Virus record (IMG/VR): IMGVR_UViG_3300023174_000221
Span: 1-53,458 of that record
Reading direction: 5' to 3' (one strand)
Source: a virus
DNA length: 53,458 nt
The notes under the pieces are model-generated. The model did not search any database. It saw only the letters and a program-made list of their open reading frames with translations, and had not been told where the DNA came from. This document shows positions 39,333 to 46,731 of the stretch, in pieces. Positions within the stretch are counted from its first letter, which is position 1. Each line of letters starts with the position of its first letter. A program made the position numbers and the translations under genes.

Positions 39333-40538
39333 ATGATACCTGTACTCGACACAAAGAGGTTGGCGGCCAACCATTTATACCCTACTTTATTTGGTTTTTC
39401 AACCAAAAATAAAGTACCAGCCCAACTTTTAAACTACGTTTATGGTGTTGTGATGGTTGTGGCCATGGCTTTTGCATATCATGCTCTTGGATTAATTCTT
39501 TCGGACTGGAATAAGCTCTTTGTTTTTCTGGCCAGCTTATCTGTTGTTGGTCTTCCATATTGTATTAAGATAGTATTGTTCGGTAATGAAAGGTTTGAAG
39601 CTAAACATGCCTATCTTTGCTTGGCTATTAGTATTCTCCCAGCTATTTTTGACTTTGTTGGATTTTATAGTGAGACAAGCATCAAGCAAACATTAACACA
39701 AACAAAATTTCAAATTGTAGAAAAAATTAGTTACTTCAATACTGAAGCTAGAGAGAAGCTTGAGACAGAGAAGATAGATATTATTAAAAAGCGTGACAAT
39801 GAAATATCTAAGCTAAAAGCTGACGCCGCGCAAAGAACCTCCAATCTTGAAAATGCATTAACTGATGTGAAGCAGGTTTATATTGATGAGACCGAAGGGG
39901 TGCGCAGTCAGAGTACTTCAGGCAAACCTGGTTCTGGCCCGCGGGCTAAAGAATATCAAGCCGAGATCCGCAAGACCCAAGCAAAGAATGACTTGGAAGT
40001 TAGAAAAATCAATCAAGAGCAACAGATTGAAGAAGAAAGAATAAAGAATCAATATCAACAAACAATTGATCAATGTGATGCTGGGTTAAAGGAGATTGAT
40101 ACCCTTGTTTCAAGTGATGCAAAAGCAAAAGGTCTACTATTTCAAGTAAACAACGCGCAAAACTTCTCTGAATTATCAAAGATTGTAATCATTGTGAACA
40201 ACAGCATTTCAACTATCAGCTCAAAGATGAGCCTGGAGCCAAAGTTTGTGTCTTACACAACAGACGACGTCATACAGCTTTCCTTTAGCGCTCTACTGAG
40301 AGGCGAAATAACTGCGCTCATTTGCTGTCTCTTGGCATTCTTGCTTGAGATGGTGGATATTATTATAGTATACATGATTAGAGGAACCAAGAAGCAAGAC
40401 GATGATGAAGATAATAAAAAAGACAAAGAAAAAGAAAAGATTTTCTTCAAAAAATACGATACAAATATCATGCCTGAGAAGAACCAAGAGATGATAGACA
40501 GCTTCTTTTATCCATATAAAAATTACACAAAAAATTAA
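39333..40538 (+). CDS. Membrane protein with long coiled coil, DUF4407-like build (401 aa)
   Basis: The ATG at 39333 lies ten bases after ATAAATA; an in-frame TTG/GTG reading from 39297 would overlap nrdB. Hydrophobic helices occur at about 33-56, 62-80 and 93-113, then a charged coiled coil (about 120-290, rich in Lys, Glu, Gln), then a fourth hydrophobic helix (about 330-348, CCLLAFLLEMVDIIIVYMI) and a Lys/Asp/Glu-rich tail. This order is like DUF4407 proteins. Its role is unknown; superinfection exclusion, lysis control or host membrane rearrangement are possible. It sits right after nrdB, far from the lysis pair. Confidence 0.65.
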   Translation: MIPVLDTKRLAANHLYPTLFGFSTKNKVPAQLLNYVYGVVMVVAMAFAYHALGLILSDWNKLFVFLASLSVVGLPYCIKIVLFGNERFEAKHAYLCLAISILPAIFDFVGFYSETSIKQTLTQTKFQIVEKISYFNTEAREKLETEKIDIIKKRDNEISKLKADAAQRTSNLENALTDVKQVYIDETEGVRSQSTSGKPGSGPRAKEYQAEIRKTQAKNDLEVRKINQEQQIEEERIKNQYQQTIDQCDAGLKEIDTLVSSDAKAKGLLFQVNNAQNFSELSKIVIIVNNSISTISSKMSLEPKFVSYTTDDVIQLSFSALLRGEITALICCLLAFLLEMVDIIIVYMIRGTKKQDDDEDNKKDKEKEKIFFKKYDTNIMPEKNQEMIDSFFYPYKNYTKN

Positions 40539-40568
40539 CTCCTTGCGAACTAAGTAAGTATGAAGGTG

Positions 40569-40623
40569 TATTCAAATAGGGGTGGGAGGTGGGCTCGAAA
40601 GTGTTTTCGAGACTATTTGAATA
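40569..40623 (+). other. Intergenic double hairpin with G-rich strand
   Basis: TATTCAAATAG (40569-40579) pairs perfectly with CTATTTGAATA (40613-40623), an 11-bp outer stem. Inside, CTCGAAA (40594-40600) and TTTCGAG (40605-40611) form a 7-bp stem with a GTGT loop. The 13 bases between the left arms (GGGTGGGAGGTGGG with the last base of the outer arm) have four G-tracts that could form a G-quadruplex. The outer right arm overlaps the ATAAATA at 40621. No T-run follows, so a simple terminator is unlikely. Confidence 0.65.
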
Positions 40624-40627
40624 AATA
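40621..40627 (+). promoter_or_regulatory. Late-promoter-like ATAAATA, 5 nt from ATG
   Basis: GAATAAATA, then TTACT and ATG 40633. It is partly inside the hairpin at 40569-40623, so the structure could affect promoter opening or the nascent RNA of upstream transcripts. Confidence 0.5.
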
Positions 40628-40632
40628 TTACT

Positions 40633-40830
40633 ATGGTCAGCGCAGAAGTGCCATCACTTTCTACTACCGATCTCTACAGGTATTTTACAGCAATGAGAGA
40701 AGAGATTTTGAAACACAAGTGGTATGAAAGCGAGAGAGCTGGCAAGGATGTGGGGTTTGAATACGCGCTAGTTAACTGGACAATGAGATTTCGCAATGCT
40801 TGGCAACCCAAAACTAAGGCCCCTTCTTAG
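40633..40830 (+). CDS. Small conserved phage protein (65 aa)
   Basis: The sequence EEILKHKWYESERAGKDVGFEYALVNWTMRFRNAW resembles a small family common in T4-like phages with a KWxESExAGxDxGxxxA(L)xxW pattern. Function unknown. The 3' end overlaps the convergent gp5-like gene by 17 bases. Confidence 0.65.
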   Translation: MVSAEVPSLSTTDLYRYFTAMREEILKHKWYESERAGKDVGFEYALVNWTMRFRNAWQPKTKAPS

Positions 40831-43132
40831 CATTATTTTGTGATGTTGCCACGTTACGCTCCACCCCGTTAGTGCCAGCAGCAGCATCTCTTACATCAGA
40901 ATTGCTTGCAACAAGCGTTAAGGGTAGATTGCGGAAATGATGACTGTGTGGATATGTAAACAAGCAATTGGGTGAAGGTCTGCCGTTTCCACTTGGTGTG
41001 CGTGCATATACACGAAGCCAATTGCCACATGAATCACTCACATAGTCGCCCGGGCATGCGGTCACATATCCAATCACTGGATATTCAGAAAGTGAAAACA
41101 CCTCATCATTAGTTTGACCATATATCTTGGTGTCTTCGGTTTCCTGAATCTCAACTGGAGCAGTAATATGATTAATGGTGAGTTCACCTTCTATATGTGC
41201 CCCGCCGCCAACAATTAGATTTCTACTAACACCCAGACTGCTGTCCACCAGCACTTGTTTCATTTGTCTCTGCTTAAACACCATTATATCTGCTGTTACA
41301 GTCAAGCGCTTGCCACCATCAATATTAGTTTCACTGCTACTGGCTAAATTCATTTGCTCACCGCTCATGTTAATAACTGTTCCACCAATCTGTACAGGTC
41401 CAAAGGACTTCATGCTTATGCCACCTGCTCCAACTTGCACAGTATATCTATTGCATACATTTAGTGTATAGTTACCACCAGGAAGATCATCCACATGAAC
41501 ATATTCAATAAGAGGGCTAGCTTCTTGGTTTTCAAATACACCAAGGGTACCAATTGTAACAGCAGAATTATAAATTTTTCCCTGACTATCAACACGAATA
41601 CTACCAAAATCATTCATTATTGTTCCAATAGTCTCAATCTTATGCTTGGTGATATCCACAATCTCATGTCCGCCAAGACCTAAATCTGCTTCTGCTTTGG
41701 CTATACTAGATATCTTTGAATTGAGCAATGCCTGCAATTGCTGCTTCGCAGGATCAGGCGACCATTCACCGCCCATGCTACTAACACTCTTGCCTGTGCC
41801 ACCACAACTTGGACATTTTCCTGTGGGTGGAAAGGTCAGATCCTGAGGCTTACCAGGTTGCTGCAGTCCAATTGCATCCACAGTATCATACAGACTCACA
41901 CCGTCTCTGGCTTGATAACCGCCACCACCTGCAGTAATACTTGGAATTCCAACAGCCGCAAAAGGATTGTTTTTGAGCGTACTATATTTTCTATTCTGCT
42001 GGCACACAGGGCACTTACCGTAACTACCTGATTGCTTTTGTTCTACACTATTAAATAACTCTTTATTCTTTACTCGCTGTGTTTCAAATCGCTGTTTAAC
42101 ATCAGCTACTCCTTGCATGATGTCTTTCCACTTCTGAACAGCACCAGAATCAAGACTACCAATTTTGCGATACACATCTCCACGAATTGTTATATCTTTG
42201 TCACCATCCACATAGAAGTTATCTGATCCTCTCACTGTTTCAAACTTATCTCCCTGTATCAAATGCTGTTCATTTGCTGTGGCTAAGTATATTGTTGTTG
42301 GATTGGTAAAAATAATGGAACTGCCACTGTAGTGACTAAGTTTCAAAGCCTCTTTGTTATCTGTGTTTGTAAATTCTAACGTTCCACCCTTCTGATTAAT
42401 GAGATATTTGTTGCGATATATCTCCACATTATGATCTGTTTCGCCACCAGGCTTTTTGTTTTCATAAGAATCTGGATAATCTGTAAACTCATACACACCT
42501 TGCCACTCTTCTGCACCATGACTAGCAGCAAAGTAAATTGGATACATAGGATTACCATCAGTAAAGAACACCCACAAATGTGACCCTACAGGTGGTATTG
42601 AGAAAGATCCTTTTGCTTTATTACTATAGGAAGCTGGGCGATAGCTCTGACCATATACATTAGCTTTATTTGTACCGGAGGCGCCTGACGATACAAATGC
42701 ATCTTTTAAAGCAAAATCCCCTTTCTCGAGAATATTAGCCGGCTTTTCACCTGTACCATCAGGGTTTTGACTATATTTGGTTGGTTGAAAATTATCCTTA
42801 GGCACAGAAGAATCATAGTCATTGCTATCACTAATTGTAGATTTGCGATTGGAACTATTATACCTGCCTGAAGAAACCTCGCCTGCTAGGGGCGAAGCAC
42901 AGTCTGCCCATGGTAGAACATCCTTCAATTCATCCACAACATCATCTATTGGACTATCTATATTCTTACCTAAAAATTTAAATTTCTTATCTTTAAATGT
43001 GGCATTCCAATTTTTATATACACTGGGTGACAAATGTGGTATAAAGATCTTTACACGCCCTTTCTTTAGCGGATCATTATTCGCTACAACTATGCCAAGG
43101 TAATTTCCGTAAAGTTTGTTTTGATCTGTCAT
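40814..43132 (-). CDS. 5: gp5-like baseplate central spike protein (772 aa)
   Basis: The N-terminal OB fold is visible (LYGNYLGIVVANNDPLKKGRVKIFIPHL), with its second half FSIPPVGSHLWVFFTDGNPMYPIYF near residue 185. Repeats of short beta strands (GTLEFTNTDNKEALKLSHYSGS, then IYLATANEQHLIQGDKFETVRGSDNFYVDGDK, then the TVQVGAGGISMKSFGPVQIGG part) fit the triple-stranded spike. There is no T4-type lysozyme domain. Two CxxC pairs (CPVC near 373, CPSC near 439) resemble a zinc ribbon inserted in the middle. The C-terminal HSHHF could bind metal at the spike tip. The next gene starts in an ATGA overlap and encodes a 3D-domain enzyme. Confidence 0.8.
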   Translation of the reverse strand: MTDQNKLYGNYLGIVVANNDPLKKGRVKIFIPHLSPSVYKNWNATFKDKKFKFLGKNIDSPIDDVVDELKDVLPWADCASPLAGEVSSGRYNSSNRKSTISDSNDYDSSVPKDNFQPTKYSQNPDGTGEKPANILEKGDFALKDAFVSSGASGTNKANVYGQSYRPASYSNKAKGSFSIPPVGSHLWVFFTDGNPMYPIYFAASHGAEEWQGVYEFTDYPDSYENKKPGGETDHNVEIYRNKYLINQKGGTLEFTNTDNKEALKLSHYSGSSIIFTNPTTIYLATANEQHLIQGDKFETVRGSDNFYVDGDKDITIRGDVYRKIGSLDSGAVQKWKDIMQGVADVKQRFETQRVKNKELFNSVEQKQSGSYGKCPVCQQNRKYSTLKNNPFAAVGIPSITAGGGGYQARDGVSLYDTVDAIGLQQPGKPQDLTFPPTGKCPSCGGTGKSVSSMGGEWSPDPAKQQLQALLNSKISSIAKAEADLGLGGHEIVDITKHKIETIGTIMNDFGSIRVDSQGKIYNSAVTIGTLGVFENQEASPLIEYVHVDDLPGGNYTLNVCNRYTVQVGAGGISMKSFGPVQIGGTVINMSGEQMNLASSSETNIDGGKRLTVTADIMVFKQRQMKQVLVDSSLGVSRNLIVGGGAHIEGELTINHITAPVEIQETEDTKIYGQTNDEVFSLSEYPVIGYVTACPGDYVSDSCGNWLRVYARTPSGNGRPSPNCLFTYPHSHHFRNLPLTLVASNSDVRDAAAGTNGVERNVATSQNNAKKGP

Positions 43133-44205
43133 GCTATACCATATAGTGGGGGAGTATTTTTAGCGTATTTATACTTGCTTGTTGGAGGATAAACTCTTAC
43201 TGTTACTTCCGATTTTAGTCTGTCTGCTGCAGCAAGAGCAGCTTCTTTCTTTTCATAATACACATCAATAATTGGTCGCCGGCCACCACTTGCCGTTCTG
43301 GCCTTGACTGCACCACCAGTGTCTGTTGCAAATCTAGTTCCAACGCCAGGTATATCGATTCGACTCAAGTAAGGTATAATATTTGGATCAACAGCAACAC
43401 TCACACCTTCTGCTAATTGACGTCCTGTTGAACTACGCTTTGCAGCGGAATCGGCATCAGTACCAGATCCTTGTGACCAATATACAGTCAGCCGCACAGC
43501 AAGATCGAACCCATTTTTGTTATCACCACTAAATTTTGGTGAACTAAGTTGCTGCAACGGAGCTTGACCTGTTTGACCAAATACAGGGTTATTTGCTTCA
43601 CTTGAAGCCATTTGCGTAGATATTTTTGAAACGTTCTGTGTTGAATTATTCACTGCGCCACCAACAGCTTGATTGAATTTATCTGGATACTTCAAATCTC
43701 TGATGCCTTTTGGTGTAAGATTTGAAGCTTTATCTATGCCACTTTGCACAGCTTGACTAATATTACCAAATTGACTGCCTTGCGATTCATTCTGAAATAC
43801 ACCCAGCATCTGTTGTGCAGATTGAGTGGAAAAACTATCTGCTGCTTTCTGCAATTGTGATGTCAGGCTTTGAAAACCACCACCTGATACAAGGTTATTA
43901 ACACCGGGAAAAGATTTACCAGCCAGCGCCTCTAGCTGCGATGTGGCTTGATCTGTGATTGACGGCAATACATTATTTAACCCTTTTGTCAATTGATTTT
44001 TAAACCCTGTAGGATTCAGCAGACTGCGCACCCCATCTGGTGCTGTATTGATAAAATTACCTGGCAATAGACCTGCCGCTTGATCGCTAAACTGATCAAA
44101 CCCTGGGATGGATACTAAACTCTGCAGATCTTGCTGTGTGATACCGTTGAGCTTATCTTCTAAAGTCTGCACCGAATTTACTATATCTGGAGCGTTGTAA
44201 TACAC
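43129..44205 (-). CDS. Baseplate-associated protein with C-terminal 3D domain (358 aa)
   Basis: This gene is read first and overlaps the gp5-like start by four bases. The start is GTG 44205. The N-terminal 220 residues are Gln/Ser/Gly-rich with amphipathic helices. Residues about 238-345 form the 3D double-psi barrel: VRLTVYWSQGSGTDADS, VAVDPNIIPY, FATDTGGAVK, PIIDVYYEKKEAA. This is the same domain as in the secreted protein at 30847-31416, and the end TASGGRRPIIDVYY parallels TASNGKLPVIDVFF. I infer that it supplies murein-cutting activity during entry, in place of the lysozyme in T4 gp5. TTAAATA lies five bases before its GTG on the minus strand. Confidence 0.75.
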   Translation of the reverse strand: MYYNAPDIVNSVQTLEDKLNGITQQDLQSLVSIPGFDQFSDQAAGLLPGNFINTAPDGVRSLLNPTGFKNQLTKGLNNVLPSITDQATSQLEALAGKSFPGVNNLVSGGGFQSLTSQLQKAADSFSTQSAQQMLGVFQNESQGSQFGNISQAVQSGIDKASNLTPKGIRDLKYPDKFNQAVGGAVNNSTQNVSKISTQMASSEANNPVFGQTGQAPLQQLSSPKFSGDNKNGFDLAVRLTVYWSQGSGTDADSAAKRSSTGRQLAEGVSVAVDPNIIPYLSRIDIPGVGTRFATDTGGAVKARTASGGRRPIIDVYYEKKEAALAAADRLKSEVTVRVYPPTSKYKYAKNTPPLYGIA

Positions 44206-44226
44206 ATTATTATTTAAGAAATATCC

Positions 44227-44254
44227 TTGATTTGAAAGGGGGTTATTATATCAT
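44227..44254 (+). promoter_or_regulatory. Early-type promoter, TTGATT-16-TATCAT, 7 nt from ATG; drives the modification island
   Basis: TTGATT (44227-44232), 16 bases, TATCAT (44249-44254), then seven bases to ATG 44262. The spacing equals that at 35371-35398, where the -10 box is also TATCAT. The choice of ATG 44262 over an upstream in-frame ATG at 44232 follows from it. Confidence 0.55.
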
Positions 44255-44261
44255 AAACTGT

Positions 44262-45068
44262 ATGAAGGTATCACATGAGTCTCCCATTTCTATCTTAGAC
44301 TCATCCAGAAAATACAACGATTTTGACTACTGTCTGGTACATCTTCTGGATCAATACCCTACATATAATGATTTCTTTAAATTTGCCAGAATTACTTACA
44401 ATAGAGAAGTATTACTTGACAATTCTATTTTTGAACTGGGCAAAGCTTTTGATAGTCACAAGTTCTGGGTAAAGGTTAAAGAAATTAAACCCAACATGTT
44501 TATTGTACCGGATGTACTTGAAGATACTCAAGATACAATACAAAGCTTTAAAGCATTTGAAAATTACACACTTAATATTAAGGAGAGCTTTTTAACAAAA
44601 GCTATAGGCGCTGTGCAGGGTAAAAATTGGCATGAATTAAAGGAGTGTTACAAATTTATGTCTGACAACGCAGATATGATTGCAATAAGTTTTGATTTTA
44701 GTTATTATCAAGCTATCGGTGAAGGTAAAACCTATCTTGAAAAGTGGTGCACTGGTCGCCAGCGCTTTATAACCGATTTAATAAGTAATGGGATATGGAA
44801 TTGGAGCAAACCTCATCATTTACTTGGTTGTTCTTTGGCTAAGGAGTTTAGATTTTATGTTGATAGAAATATTCACAATATTGTTAGTTGCGATACCAGC
44901 AATCCCGTTGTTGCTGCTATACATGGATTAAAATACGATGCGGATTACGGCTTACAAAGCAAGCCGAATACTAAGTTAGCAGATCTAATAGAGTATGAAT
45001 TTACTAACGATCAACTAGATCTTGTGGATTATAATACTTCTATGTTTAAGAAAATCATACGCAGATGA
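44262..45068 (+). CDS. TGT-superfamily base transglycosylase, DpdA-like (268 aa)
   Basis: The protein looks like a compact relative of tRNA-guanine transglycosylases and phage DpdA. VLLDNSIFELG (50-60, Asp53) fits the (T/L)DSGGFQ base-binding loop; IVPDVLEDTQDTI (81-93) resembles the TGT D-x-P segment; HHLLGCSLAKEF (185-196) fits the (L)G(V/G) loop; IVSCDTSNPVVAAIHG (207-222) fits the FDCVLPTR...HG region, with Asp211 as the likely nucleophile. The zinc site CxCxxC...H of tRNA enzymes is absent. DpdA homologs swap guanine in DNA for a 7-deazaguanine. Assignment is from motifs only. It overlaps the formyltransferase gene by four bases. Confidence 0.7.
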   Translation: MKVSHESPISILDSSRKYNDFDYCLVHLLDQYPTYNDFFKFARITYNREVLLDNSIFELGKAFDSHKFWVKVKEIKPNMFIVPDVLEDTQDTIQSFKAFENYTLNIKESFLTKAIGAVQGKNWHELKECYKFMSDNADMIAISFDFSYYQAIGEGKTYLEKWCTGRQRFITDLISNGIWNWSKPHHLLGCSLAKEFRFYVDRNIHNIVSCDTSNPVVAAIHGLKYDADYGLQSKPNTKLADLIEYEFTNDQLDLVDYNTSMFKKIIRR

Positions 45069-45640
45069 GACCTTGGATTACTTTTTTTTCGCAAACAGGA
45101 ACTGAAATACATAACCTATCCAATGGACTGGGTATATATCCAGATTTGATAGTAACAAATAAATCAGATTTAAAGGGTATTAATGAGGGATTACTACACA
45201 CAACACAATTTAGGGAACAAAAACTGAATAAAACTATCTTAACATTTCTGCCAAGTAAACCCGTTACTGGTAACTACATAAAGATTTTAAACAATTTTAA
45301 AAACCCTCTGATAACACTGCATGGTTATCTGAGAATTATTCCAAAAGAAATATGTGAACGATATGAAATATACAATCTGCATCCAGGTCTAATCAACAAA
45401 TATCCCAGCTTAAAAGGGTTCAATCCACAGGAACGTGCATTTACAAGTGGCCACAAGGATGCAGGGTGTGTTATACATAAAGTAACCCCAGGCGTTGACG
45501 AAGGAGAGATTGTTGCTTCAGGTGAAATTAGTATTGAGGATCTTACCCTAGCAGAAGTATACACCGAGCTTCATGGTTGTGCATTTAATGTGTGGAAAAA
45601 CTTCCTAACAGAGTATAATATAATTCAAAGTGAATCCTGA
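45065..45640 (+). CDS. PurN-like formyltransferase (191 aa)
   Basis: PLITLHGYLRIIPKEICERYEIYNLHPGLINKYPSLKG carries the GART-type signature: Asn104 and His106 in YNLHPGL, and Asp145 in GVDEGEIV, equal to E. coli PurN Asn106, His108 and Asp144. LHGYLRI corresponds to the LAGFMRI folate-contact loop. The family moves a formyl group from 10-formyl-THF to a primary amine. The N-terminal 75 residues deviate strongly from PurN; the phosphoribosyl-binding (G-S-N-L) loop near the N-terminus is not seen. Because it is coupled to a DpdA-like gene and followed by queF, its substrate may not be GAR. It overlaps the next gene by 11 bases. Confidence 0.8.
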   Translation: MRPWITFFSQTGTEIHNLSNGLGIYPDLIVTNKSDLKGINEGLLHTTQFREQKLNKTILTFLPSKPVTGNYIKILNNFKNPLITLHGYLRIIPKEICERYEIYNLHPGLINKYPSLKGFNPQERAFTSGHKDAGCVIHKVTPGVDEGEIVASGEISIEDLTLAEVYTELHGCAFNVWKNFLTEYNIIQSES

Positions 45641-45977
45641 AGAACTCATCAAGCTAGTTGAAGCCACGTATCCTGAAACGTGCAGAGAATTTAAGAAAAT
45701 TCAGAGTGAACAATACAATACTTTCTGTAAAAAACAAAATGATTACGGGCCGCACAATATTAGCCTAGGATCTGACCTACATAGAGAAGAGGATATTGTT
45801 GCATCCATTTCTGCTATCGTAGTGCGACTCAATGATAAGATTCAGAGATTAATCAACATGGTATTGAGAAAGAAGACGTTTGAAACGGCCAATGAACCTA
45901 TTTTTGATGCTTTTAGCGACACTGCAGTGTACTGTATTATTGCCGAAATAGTCAAGAGAAAGAAATGGTGCAAATGA
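45630..45977 (+). CDS. DUF1599/Nmad1-like protein (115 aa)
   Basis: The start is GTG 45630, inside the end of the formyltransferase gene. QYNTFCKKQNDYGPHNISLG, then REEDIVASISAIVVRLNDKIQRLINMVL, then FDAFSDTAVYCIIAEIVKRKKW match the DUF1599 (nucleotide modification associated domain 1) pattern: KxxDYGxxN, a helix with R-x-xDKxxRL, and a (D)T-x-Y-x-x-I helix. The family is associated by genomic context with phage base modification. It overlaps the next frame by four bases (ATGA). Confidence 0.75.
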   Translation: MNPEELIKLVEATYPETCREFKKIQSEQYNTFCKKQNDYGPHNISLGSDLHREEDIVASISAIVVRLNDKIQRLINMVLRKKTFETANEPIFDAFSDTAVYCIIAEIVKRKKWCK

Positions 45978-46117
45978 AGCAACTCCGCACCAAGCATACC
46001 TGGGTAGATGATGACAATCATCCGCTCAAGGGATATCCTATTGATGAGCTAGACTTTATCGAAGAGACCTGGCTACAGATTATCAAGAGAAAAATTAGTG
46101 AGATTTTTAGAAAATAG
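45974..46117 (+). CDS. Small protein (47 aa) in the modification island
   Basis: ATG 45974 overlaps the stop of the Nmad1-like gene; the stop is TAG at 46115-46117. The sequence starts MKQLRTKHTWVDDDNHPLKG and ends with a basic helix (LQIIKRKISEIFRK). I do not recognise the family. Coupled translation supports it being real. Confidence 0.55.
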   Translation: MKQLRTKHTWVDDDNHPLKGYPIDELDFIEETWLQIIKRKISEIFRK

Positions 46118-46118
46118 C

Positions 46119-46146
46119 TTTACTTCTTTAATTTGTCCAGTATAAT
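46119..46146 (+). promoter_or_regulatory. Early promoter, TTTACT-16-TATAAT, 6 nt from ATG
   Basis: TTTACT (46119-46124), 16 bases, TATAAT (46141-46146), then six bases to ATG 46153. It gives the kinase and queF a second promoter inside the island. Confidence 0.65.
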
Positions 46147-46152
46147 TGTGTT

Positions 46153-46731
46153 ATGATTTTTACTTTTACAGGTCCTCAGTGTTCGGGTAAGACTACTCTT
46201 TTAAAGAAGTGCAAGGAGTATTATGGTTCTAAGCTATGCTATATTGATGAAGTAACTAGGCTAATTAAACGTTGGCATAATTGTGATATAAATGAAGAAG
46301 GTGCTAATGATGTAACGCAGACATTAATTTTAAATAAAGAGTTTGAGAATTTATTTTACAATTATAAAGGATTTAATTTTCAAGGCATATTGCATGATCG
46401 CTGCTTGATGGATGGAATGGTTTATACAAGTTATTTTGCCGGTAGTAGACTAAATGATTTTCCTGTATCTAATAGTTTAGGTTTGTTATACTATACAAAT
46501 TATATTAAAAAGTATGATCATATCTTTTATCCGAGTCCTCATGATGTTCCGCTGGTTGATGATGGTGAGAGAAGTATTAATAAAGAATTTAGAGATGCAA
46601 TTATTGATAAATATGAGAATTTTTGGTTGTCAGATGAAAGGTTAAAAGGAAAGGTAACTATTTTAAAAGGAACAGTGGAAGAACGCATGGAAGCAATTAA
46701 AATAAAACTTAATGAATACGGAATTAGATAA
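46153..46731 (+). CDS. P-loop kinase, AAA_28/nucleotide-kinase-like (192 aa)
   Basis: The Walker A motif is GPQCSGKTTLL (7-17). CYIDEVTRLI (29-38) and LHDRCLMDGMVYTSYF (80-95) match the DR-containing second motif of NadR/Ttd14-type and nucleotide kinases. IFYPSPHDVPLVDDGERS (about 123-140) matches the (P)-x-x-x-P-(L/F)-x-x-D-G-x-R segment of phage AAA_28 kinases. It would phosphorylate a nucleoside, nucleotide or modified base; the substrate is unknown. Its 3' end overlaps queF by 20 bases, so both are probably made together. Confidence 0.75.
   Translation: MIFTFTGPQCSGKTTLLKKCKEYYGSKLCYIDEVTRLIKRWHNCDINEEGANDVTQTLILNKEFENLFYNYKGFNFQGILHDRCLMDGMVYTSYFAGSRLNDFPVSNSLGLLYYTNYIKKYDHIFYPSPHDVPLVDDGERSINKEFRDAIIDKYENFWLSDERLKGKVTILKGTVEERMEAIKIKLNEYGIR

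Noticed and set aside
44232-44261. Upstream in-frame ATG for the DpdA-like gene
   Set aside because: It lies at the -35 box of a promoter whose spacing fits ATG 44262 exactly; the extra ten residues have no match to the fold.
44262-45068. Ordinary tRNA-guanine transglycosylase (tgt) call
   Set aside because: Too short and lacks the zinc-binding Cys/His motif found in tRNA enzymes; tRNA modification cannot be excluded but DNA is favoured by the Nmad1-like neighbour.
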